Positions 25,601-37,340 of a stretch of DNA of 64,000 nt are shown here, in pieces. How positions within the stretch are numbered: position 1 is the first letter of the stretch; every line of letters starts with the position of its first letter. Under the pieces are notes generated by a model, which was given only the letters and a program-made list of their open reading frames with translations, was not told where the DNA came from and ran no database searches. A program made the position numbers and the translations under genes. Origin of the DNA: Chionis minor (Eukaryota; Chordata; Aves; Charadriiformes; Chionididae); assembly GCA_013398295.1 (NCBI GenBank), contig VZSF01008501.1, forward strand, positions 596,447 through 660,446, given 5' to 3'.

Positions 25601-26778
25601 GATGAGGTGGGAAGCCACCAGGCTCAGGGAGGCTGAAGCCGTGCAGCGCAGACTCCACGCCTGGCGGGGCAACAGCTGGGCCTCCTCCGGACTATTAGAA
25701 CCGGGGGGATGACTCAGCCTCCCCCGCGCCGCGCAGCGGGAGCGCTGCAAACCACGCGCTCTCCCCAGGCACGCGAGCGGGCGCCGGAGGGGTCCCTGCC
25801 CCGTGCCAGCGCCCCGCGGCCCCTCGGGGAGGACGGCTGGTCCGCAGGGCTCCGAGCAGCATCCCTGGGGCGCTGGTGGCGGTGGCGCAGGGACACGCTT
25901 GGCAGGCGGCGCGCCTCGCCGAGAGGCATCGCCGACTTGGCAAGGGACGCCGCTTTCCAGACAAGAAGAGACACGAAGTTGTTGACACATTTCTTCCTGT
26001 TCCCATTCAAAGCCACAGCGCAAGCGGTGCTGCGAGAAAGTCACGTGCTGGATTTAACAGATTTCTTCCCAGAATGAGTCCTCAGCTTAGAAGGGGAGGA
26101 CGCGAGGGATTAAAAAATTAATACAAAATTCTGTTTGCCCGAGAGGACTGTCACAGCATGCTTGAAATAGGGTGCCAAATTCTTCAATGATTTCTGCCCC
26201 GTAGTAGCCTGAACTGATGCCACTTGGAAAGCGAAAGACTTAAGTAAGCAGCAGTTTGGTTCATACAGTTATTAATATCCACGCTGTTGGGAAGGAATTT
26301 ACAAATAAACTACAAGAAAATGTTTCCCATCCACCACGAGTGGGTACCTTCACAGCGCAGCCTTACAAACCATTGCCCGGGATGAGGTGGGAGGGCAGAG
26401 AAACAAAAAAAAAGGAAGGAAAACAATGAAAAAGGGAAAGGATTGGAAGCGTGTCCCTTCCCCTGCTGTCCATCCATCCGTCCGTCCATCCCACGGCAGG
26501 CCAGAGGGATGCTGAGCTGCCCGGCAGCGCGGAGCCCGTGGGTGCTGCCCTCCAGGAGCTGGGCTGCGAGCTCCGGGGAAGGGGAATGTCGTGAGCTACT
26601 GAAACAGGGTGACATGTAAAATGCCAGAAAATAAATCGGGAAGCGGCGGGGCCTGCATTTTAGCGCTGAATATGAAATGACACAGGAGAGGCATGTGAAA
26701 AGCAGAGCTGGGTTCTGGCAGTTTCTGGCAGTGGGTGCTGCGCCTGCGCGTTGGGGCATCTTGGGGCATGGGGCCAGC

Positions 26779-26830
26779 CCTGTCCTGTCCCGTCCCATCC
26801 CGTCCCGTCCTGTCCCATCCCATCCCACCC
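26779..26830. repeat. (CCCRT)n microsatellite
   Basis: Tandem cctgtcccgtcccatcccgt-type pentamers with C/T variation, about ten copies. It is the same CCCAT motif class as the array in the last MBNL1 intron, but unrelated by position. Confidence 0.9.
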
Positions 26831-28839
26831 TGTGCCCGCAGGAGCGGGGCAGCGCTCAGCCCTGCAACAGCCGCTGGCTGCAGCGTTGGCCCTGGGAGCG
26901 ATTCGGGGTCGGCAGGACCCCGGGATGCGGCGCAGGCTGCAGGGAGGGACTGGAGGGAGCAGGTCCCAGCCCTGGGAGGGTCGGTGGGACACGGGACACC
27001 AGGCACAGCCCGGCTTCCTCCTTGTGAAGAGCCAGGGCTTCTGCCGGCATCTGCTGAGCAGGGAGAGACACGCATGTGTGAACTAGCAGCTGGATTAGGT
27101 TTTCGCTGTCCTGAAAGCAAAGCGAAGACTGAATTCCTGAGAAAGAAAACAGATTGGGAAACAGAAGATTGCCCAATTTACCTACTGGTGAGTCAGAAAG
27201 CGGCAAGCGTGGCACATGGGCTCTCCAGCAGCCAGTGCTTGTTGTTTGACTGGAACGCCTGAAGGCAGCCGGGGGGGAACCAAACCCCTCCCGGTGCTGG
27301 CGGAGGATCTGCCCATCAGGCTCCGCGCTGGGCTGAGCCCGGCCGCTGCCGAAGGCAGGGATTTCCGAGGGGGACGGGCTGGGTTTGGCACCTGGTGCTG
27401 CAGCAGCACTGGGCCAGTCCTGGCTGGGGACCCAGGGCCGGAGAGCCACGGGGCTGTCCCAGCCAGCAGCGCCCCCACCCCAGGGTCCCCGAGACACAGC
27501 CTGCCCTAGTGACACGGCCACCACTGGGGAAGAGGACCACCATGGGCACTGTGGTTATGGGGGATAACAAGACCAAAACATCGTCCTGACCAGTTCCAGC
27601 CGCGATGGTAAACAACCCCCTTAAGCTCACAGTGGTAGTTTTATTATTGTCATTAATATGTTTGTCACCGAGCGCGGGTATGCAGAAGCCTGCCTACGAC
27701 AACAGGCCAACATCCGTGTTTGCCAACACCTACTTGTAGGACGTTCCTCCAAAGGAAAAGAATCTAAGTAAACTTGAATGTACAGCATATTAAAGTTCAG
27801 TTACTGAGGTAACAGCAGACACAGAAACTCACTGAACCCGAGACATGAATTGGAGCCCAGGGGGCGAGTTCTCACTGCGGCACCTCAGGTGAGCTGGTGT
27901 TGCTACGGCTGCACACAGATCAGTGCACGTCCTTGTTTTGCCGCACGGTTTAAGGTATTCATAGACAGTGCTCCTGCTCAGGCAGCTCGTCACGGGGCAG
28001 GGCGCCCCCAGCACCATCCCTTCCCCGCGCCCTTGGCCGGCAGCACAACGCGGGCTGCGGAGGAGCTGCACCAGCAGCACTTCTCAGCTCCACCGTGAAG
28101 CCCAGAGATGCCACTTCCCTGCCCGGCGGCATCCCCGTGTCCCATCCAGCACCCCAACCCATCCTGCCTGCGTGTCCCTGTCCCCACGGCACGGGCACAC
28201 CCGGCCCAGCATGGCCAGAGCCCCCGCGCACCGCAGCAGCTCCCGACGGGTGCCCCAGCCGCGCACTGAAGGGTTTGTAACGCGAAAGAAAAACTCCAAT
28301 AAATGAATTCATGTGTTCCCATTTTCTCTAGGAGTTAAACAAGCGTATTGCACTAAGAACGACACTGTTAAACTGATCTGCAAACTGAGGGATCACCCCT
28401 GATGCTCCTGGCAGCTCCTGTTGCCCGCTCTGCCCGTGCGCTGCCGGGCACGAGTCCCGGGGGATGCGCTGTGTCCCCGGGAGAGGCAGCCCCGTTGCCA
28501 GCTGCTGCGGAGCCCCCTGAGCGGCTCCGGCAGGGACATGAGGTGCCGTCCAGTTCCTCCATCACCACCCCGCGCCGCAGGAGCTCCGGGGCAGCACTGG
28601 CACGGTGGGTGCTCCCCCGGGATGCGGAAAGCAACACGTCCGACCCACACCCTGCCCGAGGGAGTTTCTGCTGGGTCTGTCCATGGAGACGCCGCACAGT
28701 TCAGAACTGCATCTGGAGCCCAGTGGGGGCTCAGCAGCGGTGGGAAATGCTGCGAGACCAGAAACATGGGGAGACCACATTTAAAATATTAAAAAAAAAA
28801 AAAAATCAATAACCAGACTGGAAAAAAAAGAAGTCAAGG

Positions 28840-28960
28840 CCCCAAAAGTGTGGGAAACTGAAAGGGGGGGAGGGGAGGGGCAAAAGAAGGTGGGAGGGGA
28901 GGAAAAAAGTAGAGGCCGAGGGGGTTGTGGGGGCAGAAATGAGGTTTAGCTGAAAGAAAT
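28840..28960. repeat. Purine-rich (polypurine) tract
   Basis: About 120 bases almost free of pyrimidines on the plus strand, with G and A runs such as gggggggaggggaggggc. Such tracts can form triplex DNA. No element family is recognised. Confidence 0.7.
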
Positions 28961-29865
28961 GAGATGCTGGGAAAAACACGGAGTCAGGAGAAGACTGGGA
29001 GGTGAGCAGCAGGACGCTGTGCCAGGGAGGGAGGGGACGATTCAGTTTTTTGCAGCGCCTGCTCACAGGCTCAGGGGCTGGAAACGGGGCAACAACCCCA
29101 GCTGCTGGTTTTCCAGAGCATTTGGGGAGGAGAGAGCTCAGGACCTGGAGAAACCCCCCTTTTCTCTGGGCGCCAGGAGCCGGACCAGAGCTCCTTCCCA
29201 GACGCCAGCCCGCCCGCCCAGCCGGGATTCCCCGTGCCCGAACACGGGCTGGCTCCATCCCGGACTCAGCCTGCGCTGGATCCACGTGCAGCTACAGAAG
29301 GGGTCCCGCTCCTTAGGCTGGGAAGCACGCGATCCCTGCAGCACAAGAGCCAGAGAAGCTCCGCCTGGGACTTGAGTTACTGCAGCCGAGACGATGGAGC
29401 TGCTCCGTTCTGTCTCCTGCAAGTCCCCAGCTTGGTGATTTGACTCCAGAACAGAGCTGTAGATCAGTTAAAAACTCTTTGGGTTTGGACCGTCTTAGAT
29501 TTTTCTGTTCAAACCCACCAACTGCTCACCCTTCTCAAACATGCAACAGGTACAAGACGACAAACATCTCAGCTGGCTTTGGTGAAGTCCCCAACCTACG
29601 TACACACTTACTCTCCCCAACCTGCTCGAGTGATGAAATACCTCCCAGCCCTTCTCCAAGTGGTTTAAGTTGGCACGGTCAAACCAAGCTCCAGAACTTT
29701 ATTTTAAAACAGTAAAGATCAAAGTGATTCCCTAGAATATACACCAGGAGCAAGCTGCGGCTCCAGGGGTTTTCCAGGCAGTGGCTGAGCGGGAGGTGGC
29801 AGCATTCCTCCCGGTGTCAACCAGGGCTGCTGATGGAGCAAGAGGACAAGACAGAGCTGTACATT

Positions 29866-30472
29866 ATCACAGAATCACTTGGGTTGGAAGAGACCTTCAA
29901 GATCATCGAGTCCAACCACAAACCTATGCCAAACCCACCCCTAACCCATGTCCCTCAGCACCACGTCTGCCCGGCTTTGAAATACCTCCAGGGACGGCGA
30001 TTCCACCACCTCCCTGGGCAGCCTCTTCCAATGCTTGAGAACACTTTCGGTAAAGAAGTTTTTCCTAATATCCAACCTAAACCTCCCCTGGCACAACTTG
30101 AGGCCATTTCCTCTTGTCCTGTCACTTGTTCCTTGGGAGAAGAGACTGACCCCCCCTGGCTACAACCTCCTTTCAGGTAGTTGTAGAGAGTGAGAAGGTC
30201 TCCCCTCAACCTTCTCTTCTCCAGGCGGAACAATCCCAACTCCCTCAGCCGCTCCTCATAAGACTTGTTCTCCAGACCCCTCCCCAGCTCCGTTGCCCTT
30301 CTCTGGACACGCTCCAGCACCTCAATGTCTCTCCCATACTGCGGTGCCCAAAACTGAACCCAGCACTTGAGCTGCGGCCTCACCGGTGCTGAGTACAGGG
30401 GCACCATCACCTCTCTGCTCCTGCTGGCCACACCATTCCTGGTACAGGCCAAGATGCCATTGGCCTTCGACA
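29866..30472 (-). mobile_element. CR1 LINE 3' fragment with reverse-transcriptase C-terminus
   Basis: In minus orientation the segment reads the end of CR1 ORF2 and the 3' UTR. Near the start it encodes [20 protein letters not shown], followed by [53 protein letters not shown] and [16 protein letters not shown]. These are hallmarks of the region after the CR1 reverse-transcriptase catalytic core. About 150 codons remain open, with a few substitutions and a probable small deletion near the end. It then passes through [12 protein letters not shown] to the 3' tail (gactcgatgatcttgaaggt) and an attctgtga remnant. It is 5'-truncated and inactive, the largest mobile element in the intergenic part. 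Confidence 0.95.
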
Positions 30473-33400
30473 ATTATGGACAATATGCAATTAAGAACCC
30501 CCCCAAACCCAGCACACAATGGGTTACTTCCCTCTGCTCCATATGGAGATAAAGCAGGGGAAGGGCCGTTCTCAGCCCTGGGGTCCCGGGGGCAAATCCT
30601 GCCTTCTCTCCCCAAACAGCGCAGCTCAGGGAAACCTTTGCCAGGCTGGGCTGAGTGGTGGCTCTGGACACCCCCGCCTGCCGTGGCATCCCTGTGCTGG
30701 CAGCGACACCGGCACCGCCGCCTGCCCCACCACCTTCACACCGGCACATGGCCCCCGTCAGCTGCCAAGCAGCGTCTGCGGCTGCCGCCCCCCTTTCCCG
30801 TGTCCTGCCTCAAGGCTAAAGGGACCCTGGGAAGCGCTGCTGAACGAGGCTCTGCTGGAGGCACAGCGCCCTTGGAAGGGGCTGCTCCGCGCTGCTCCCC
30901 TCTGCCGAATGCAATGGGGTTTCTGAACCCAGGGGGGCTTCGCACACAGACCGCGGCTTACCAGGGGCACCGCGTTATGGCGATGGAAATCGGCATAGCT
31001 CCGCTCTCCGACCAGCTTTCGCGGCAAGGCAGCTTGTGCCCAAGGTGGTGCCAGCTTCCACGTACACGGGGATGTCCCGGCCGTTACAGATTGTGCATTA
31101 CAGGTAAAATGCCCAAAAGGGCAACACAGACCCACAGAACCGCTTGTGCCTCCCTTGGGAGACGCGTGTCCTCCAGACAGCACGGAGTTGTGCTGGAGAA
31201 TGGACACAGGTAAAGTGACCGTGGTATCAGGGGAAATTAATGCCACAACGCAGCCGTAAGCGAAGTTAGGAAGGAACGCTGATGCACACTCAGATACCTC
31301 TGCAGCTATTTTATAGGCCACATCAGATTCTTGTCAGTTCCCTCAAACTCTTCCAGAAGTTGCTCCTTTTCACTCTGTATCTGTGCATCTATTTTAGGAT
31401 GAGTTTTTCAGTTCAGCACAGATGTTCAGAGCTGGGTTTCATGCAGTAACGATCTTTTCACATCATTTTCCTTTTTGCACTAGAAATTACGAACAGCGGG
31501 AGGAGCTGGAGCCAGCGGCAGCTGTCGGAGGCTGGGTAAAGCGACACACTGGAGACATTTTCTCCCCCCTCGCTCACAGCTGCCGATGCCGCAGGCCCCG
31601 CCACCACAGCCACGGACCCCTTCACCATCAGGTGTTGGCGTCCCCTCCCTCCCTCCCAGCCCAAACCCCACGGTCGGGGAACACGCAGCAAGGTGGGCTG
31701 CGATCACCGGCACCGTGAGGGACACACCGGGCGCCGCACGGGCTGTCATGCACCGGCTGCTCCCCCAGCCCAGCCCAGGAGCAGCCCGATGTCCCCAGTG
31801 GCACAGCCCCGTACTCAGCCAGGCACCAGGGAGAGCTGGATCCCTGCAGCACGTGCCCATGTACTGATGGCGAAGGCGTCATTTTAAATACAGGTGTTGT
31901 GTCACCACCAGGTCAGTTTTGCTGCAGGATGTGTGACATGGTTGTGGCAGCCCCGTGAGAAGCGGTGACCAGCCCCAGGCGCCGCAGCAGAAGCGCACGA
32001 GGCTGGCGGTGCTGAGCATGTGGCAAACGGCAGGGACGAGGCACCTCCTGCCTGGGCTGACGGCGCTGCCAGAGCCCAGCGTATTTCCACCCCCGCTGCC
32101 GCCTGTGTGGGGCTCGCAGGACCAGGTTTCCCCCAGGCTGGCCCCCCTGGCCCGTCACTGGGGTCACCCAGCCCTGGCACTCGGCCCCAGCTCCTGCCCA
32201 GCGCGGGTGAAGGTGCTGTGTGGGGGGACAGCGCGGGGGCTGCTGCTCCACCGGGGGTGACCTGGGGTGCAGGAGATAACGGACCCCGCGGCGGGGACAC
32301 ACACAGGCGGCGCGGGCTGTTGCCCCACTTCTGACTGGGGGCAGAAACACCCCGTGACATGAGACGCGGCACATCCTGCAGCCCAGCGGCTCTCCGTGCC
32401 CGATGGTGGGTTTTACCCACTGCTGAAGGCACACGCTAGCAGGGGGCTCCGTGCCAAGCTGAGCGTCTTCATGCTCCTCGTTCAGCATTTGAGCACATCC
32501 CACACTTCCACTGCGGCGGGTCCCGTGCACGTGTGCGCCGGGAGCACCCAAAGCTGGCGGCACCCCAGGCAGCGGCACCCCGGGCGGCGGCACCGCTCAG
32601 CTGAGGCAGCCCCCAAACTCCCCCAGTGTTAAAATGCACTCAAGAAGCTTTTCTGCGCGCTGGTGGCAGGGGGTGGTGCCGGACCCGCGGGAGCGCGCTA
32701 TCGGCAGGACACAGACGCCTGTTTTTAGCCGTGCCGAGACAAGCAGCGCAGCTGAGACGTGCCGGCTCAGTGGAGGTCAGCTTGTCCCTGCAGCAGTTTC
32801 CCCCATGACGCTGCACCCTACAAGTGCTAACGGTACCACACACTGTGCCTTTCGTACACAGCGGGGTTTGGGACTCTTAAAAACCCACCGCGCTTGAGAG
32901 GAAGGTTGAGAGGGCAGCAACTTCCACCGCCGACCTTTTCCTGGACCAGAGGTACGCGGAGAGAGAAACGAGACGTGGGTGGAAGAGGCAATTAGCAACA
33001 CGGCGTTCCAGGAGGGTTTGCTTTGTTTTCCTTCAGCAGCGTTTTGCGCTGCCCCTGCAGAGCGCTGCGGCCAAGGGGCAGCCACGGCTGCGAAGCTGCT
33101 CCGAGCCCGGCCCGGCCCCGTGCAGCACGCGGCGAGGAGATCCCCAAATACCATGTGCTCCGTATGCAGCCGGGGCTGGAGAACCGGCACAGCCAGGCAA
33201 GGAAGGCTCGGGGTTAACAGCAGCACCGAAGGAAAAGCAGAAAGGAAACACGTCCCCTGTAACTGGGCGCTTTGTCCAGTGCAGATGCTGCTCTCCAGCA
33301 GGAGCATCCCTCCCCTTCCCGGCCAAGCCCCTCTGGGTGTCCCACCAGTGCCCCACGGCCCAGGCGTCCGCGCCCAGCCCTGCGTTTCGTTCCAGTTCCC

Positions 33401-36400
33401 CCAGCCCGGGGCACAGGGTGGGCTCGCTCTCCCGCGCACGACGATGCTCCCCCCAGCCTCAGGAAGGGCTGGAAGCGGCTCCCACCACTGCGGTACCTTG
33501 CAGCCGGGGGCACGTGCGCACAGTAAAAGCGGGTTTGCTCTCTCCACCCCCAAAGCCAAGGGTGCGCCCCGCGCCCACGGCACCCCCATCCCACCCCTCC
33601 CGGGGTGCCCGCCAGGGAGGGACCCTGCTCCCGACACCCCAGTGCTGAGCCAGGTGCTGTTTGCTCTCAGGAGAGCTTAACCCGTCTTCTCCCATCCCAA
33701 AAACTGTCACTCTTCTCCTGCCACTCTTTAACTGACTGTTTCCCTGTTGGTGCCGGGTATTTGCCAAGACACACCACAACAAGCTTGCTAAAGGCCTTGG
33801 TGGGTAAAAGACTCCAAACTGGCTACTCGTAGGCACGGAGAAAGTTAAGCGCGATGAACACTGCTCGGCAGCACGCTCCGTGCGCTCGCGGGGAGCTTCG
33901 GAGTAATTGTGCTTTTATTTCCAGCGCACTCCTGACATATCGCTGTGATTCACTGCCTCCTGTGGCTCACTGGCACAGGGAGAACGCACCTTCCAACGTC
34001 CTCACCAACTCCGTGAAAAACAGCACACCGACTTCCTACCCGCTTTCTGCTGGTTCCCAGGCTTTTCCGCCTCCCCCCAGCCCCGGGGCTGCAGGCAGCG
34101 GGCACCCCACGCAGGCACCCCGCAGGCTCGGGTCCCCCGGCACACGGCGCAGCTCCTTCACCAGACGGAGTTTTTGTGGAAGCACCACAAAGCACCATCA
34201 GGTGCCCTGGCTCCCACCAGCCATCCCACCCCCCGCAGCTCCCCCANGAAGCACCAGTTCAAGCAATTAACTGGAAAGCACTGGGAGGGGGGCGCACCCA
34301 CGCCACGGGCAGGTCCGTGCCCTTCTGAACCCCTTAAGAGCAGCATCAAGGACCCGCTACCACCCAGCACTTTTCCCACACCCTCTCAGAGACGCAGTCC
34401 CCAGGGGGACCCAGTGCCCCACCACTGCTCCACACCGAGAGCAGGGAGCTGGGGACTGGGCTGGACCCTGGCCAGGCTGACCTGGTGAGGAGCCCTCAGG
34501 GCAAGGTCTCCCCCCCGCCGTGCTGGTGCCCTTCCAAGGCTGCGGAGGAGCCATGTCCGGGAGGATCTCCCCCCTGGGGACCCCAAGCCATGCCCACCCC
34601 AGCAGCACCCAGCCCCTACCTGCACACACAGAACTCCACGGCTCCCTCCTGCAGCCACAGCTCCTCCAGCCCTGCCCAGCTCCCTCCAGCCCTTTATCCC
34701 CAGCTGAGCCCCATCACGTCGTCCCCCCACCCCGGGGCCGCCCAGCACCACCGCAGCACCTGTGCAATTCCCCAAACCTGCTTCCAGCCGCTGCTGTGGC
34801 GGGTCACTGCATCCCCGGCCAGCACGGTGCGGGGTGGGCGCTCGGGCCAGCCGTGCCCCCCTCCCCAGCGCCCGTCCCGCTGCGTGTCCCTGGGCGCAGA
34901 GCCCTGCCCGACCCAGCACCGCTCCCCAGCACCCGGCCCTGAGGGAGGCGTCGCGGGATGCTGCTGCCGGGGCCACAGGAAGCGGCGTGATCAAGCTCTG
35001 TTTGGGCAGGAAATAAGCTTTTTTAATTACAACTGATACCTGGGTGCAAAAAGACCCTCAGAATTACTCTGCCTCTTTCCTCCTGCCGCCATTCCTTGTC
35101 CTCGTTGCAAACCACACAGAGGCCATCAGAGCTGCTTCACCAGCGCTGCCGAGCCAAAGGCAGGACGGTGGCGGCTGCTCCCCGGCTGCCACAGGCCCCG
35201 TCCCGCTGGGTCCCTCAGGGCAGCCCCTCGGCGGGCGCCCATGGGAGAGCAGGGCTGGGAGGGCAGCGGTGCCCGGGGAAGGCTCGGCCGTGGTGCCCCG
35301 CTGCCCCGAGCCGGGAGGGCTCTGCTCCTCCTTCCCCGACGGCGGAGAGTCCCTTCCTCATTCCGGAAGCATCTCAGCTGCAGACACACACGTGTCACTT
35401 CAGACACGGCGATTTTGGTTTCAAGGCGGCCATTGTTCTTGCTCCCGCAGTCGATACCGTGCCAGCCCCGGCCGGCGAGGTGCCGAGGCCGCCTTGGCAG
35501 GAGCTCCTTCCCGGGGCTCTCCCCAGCATCCCAGGGGGTGTTTGGTCTCCCGGCTCTCCGGCGAGGCCCCGCTGCAGGCAGCGCCGCTGCTCCATACCTA
35601 CTGACCGGCGGCTGCGGGCTGAGCCCCTGGCACGGCCCCGCTGCCACGGACAGACCAAGCCCGGCTGCGGCGGAAGGTCCTGCGTGACACTGACCTCCGG
35701 CGGGGCCGGGGACGCCGGGCAGCGCCGCCGAGCAGCCTCCGCCCGACTTGGGTTGCGGGAGCACTAACGGATAATTAGTCGGAGCTGTGGGATTAACCAT
35801 GGAACCTCCGTGGCCGCCCTCGTTGGTTGGAGAGCAGAATAAAGCCCTGTTACTTTTGCTGATTTGGAGCATTTGTGCTGCTTGACACATTATTTCGTAG
35901 CTCAGCAGCTAAATGCAATGATGAACTGAACGCGGGTGTCACCGCCAGCACGGGCGCAAGGGCTGTGCCAAAGAGCCAAGAGGAACACCGCGAGGCATGC
36001 CGCGTCCCCATGCGCCGAGCCGAGAGATGGAGCCAATAGAGGCGGCCTCTGAGGGGCGAGCGCTGCTGGGGGGTCCCTCAGGCTGCGCTAAGGAACACGG
36101 GAGACACCCGGGGTCCTCCTGGGAAACAACTGCCCCGACGCGTTTCCTTTTCCGAATTAAGCCTGGGACTTTTTGGTCAGTGGTTTGGGTTTCGGGGAGA
36201 TCTGCGCGAGCCGAAACAAGCAGCCGCCAGGCGCAGGAAGGGGGCTCCCTCGCAGGCCACCCCCGCTGCGGCCACCAACCCTCCCGCCTGCAGGGGACGC
36301 GCTGCTGCAAGAGGGTGACAGCAGCTCCGTCTGCATCCGCGGGATCCCGCTGCTTCAGGTTTCTCCTCTGGCTCTAGCAGGAACGTGGCGTACACTTGGC

Positions 36401-36579
36401 GTTGGGTGTCCCGCGTGTTTAACCGCCGGGGTAGGTGCTGCTGAAGGAAACCCCCAATGCCAGCCCACGGGGCTCTTCCCACGAACTAACCGTATCCCTC
36501 CACGCAAACAAACGTGCGGCTACACCAAAAAAAATGCGTGCAAAAGCAAGCGGTGCCATTCTTAACCCGAGAGAGACGA
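30473..36579. other. Intergenic sequence just downstream of MBNL1, no supported gene
   Basis: GC-rich sequence from the CR1 fragment to the MBNL1 poly(A) region. Open frames of up to about 290 codons occur (for example at 30,386-31,213, 32,777-33,637 and 35,126-35,890), but two or three overlap at each place on both strands and their translations lack domains and have skewed Pro/Arg/Gly/Ser/Ala content. One base is undetermined at 34,247. No repeat family is recognised. Confidence 0.65.
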
Positions 36580-36601
36580 ACGTAATTAAGAAAGAGAAAT
36601 T

Positions 36602-36626
36602 TTTATTAGGGCAATTTCACTTTATT
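36602..36626 (-). promoter_or_regulatory. MBNL1: Paired polyadenylation signals of MBNL1
   Basis: Two AATAAA hexamers on the minus strand, at 36,626-36,621 and 36,607-36,602, are followed by a U-rich stretch. They sit where the AT-rich 3' UTR block gives way to GC-rich sequence, as expected for a distal poly(A) site. Cleavage would fall near 36,580-36,592. Other AATAAA hexamers occur inside the UTR, so shorter transcript ends are possible. Confidence 0.7.
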
Positions 36627-37254
36627 TTTTCCATACAGCAAGGTCAACTATAGCAGTAATAATAAAATAAGCATAAAAACAAATTGCAGCCCAGGACAGA
36701 GTACATAATTTGGAGCAACTACAAGCAAAAAGTAAGTCTGTGATTACATAATAGTAAAACCAAGCACATCTGTCCTTTCAGCAGATGAAAGTTGCGGGGT
36801 TGCAAGTAAGTGCAACGTCATTAATTATTCAGTGTGAGTACTGGAGAGATCAGATAAAGTAATGGCCTAATCGCTTCTCCTTCCCAGCTCTGGCACGCGG
36901 AACCACCAGGTTTCTCGAACGCTTGCCACTAAAACGCTCAAATTTCCCAGGGTTGGTTTTTTTTTTTCACCTGCTAAAAGAACAGGACCACTACAGCAAT
37001 AAAAAATAATCACATAACAACTACAGCTACGGTGTGCTGTTTGGTTTGCCTGTTCATGATTTAACTCTTTTGTGAAAGTCAGTATTTGTTTTGAAGAATC
37101 TTTTTTGTGAACAATAAACCACTGAAATTGTCAGAAACTGGTTTGAATAGCATATATCTTTAATATATTTTTTGATACTTTAAACATGCAGTAGTTTTTG
37201 AATAATGTACGGAATATTTGATCCATGATTTCACCTTGATGGTCTGAAGTACCT

Positions 37255-37340
37255 GCTTTTTTTTCTTTTTTTTTCTTTTTTTTTTTTTTTTTTTTTATTG
37301 GNNNNNNNNNNNNNNNNTTTTTTTTTTTTTTTTTTTTCTT
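37255..37340. repeat. Poly(T) tract with a 16-N gap in the 3' UTR
   Basis: A long T homopolymer on the plus strand, broken by a few C bases and by 16 unknown bases (37,302-37,317), reads as poly(A) in the MBNL1 transcript. The true length is unresolved. An AATAAA (37,299-37,294) sits at the gap edge, so oligo(dT) priming or a proximal poly(A) site could both produce apparent transcript ends here. Confidence 0.85.

Larger units (their letters stand above)
19644..29865. other. Intergenic sequence, no supported gene
   Basis: GC-rich sequence with AT-rich islands at 20,490-20,560, 23,220-23,480 and 24,050-24,530. It includes pentamer arrays near 22,976-23,009 and 26,779-26,830, a TCCR run at 26,469-26,491, several A homopolymers (22,271, 24,429, 28,790) and a purine-rich stretch at 28,840-28,960. 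Open frames are short, overlapping and without recognisable domains. Confidence 0.65.

Noticed and set aside
30386..31213. Plus-strand open frame of 275 codons
   Set aside because: It starts inside the antisense strand of a CR1 fragment and continues through unrelated GC-rich sequence, so it cannot be a single gene.
32777..33637. Minus-strand open frame of 286 codons
   Set aside because: A plus-strand frame of 233 codons overlaps it, both are Gly/Pro/Arg/Ala-rich, and neither has a recognisable domain. Long chance frames are expected at this GC content.
35126..35890. Open frames of 254 and 223 codons on opposite strands
   Set aside because: Mutual shadows in GC-rich DNA without domain or splice support.
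1..36579. P2RY1, the next gene downstream of MBNL1 in mammals
   Set aside because: P2RY1 has one uninterrupted coding exon of more than 350 codons with seven membrane segments; no such frame exists in this window.
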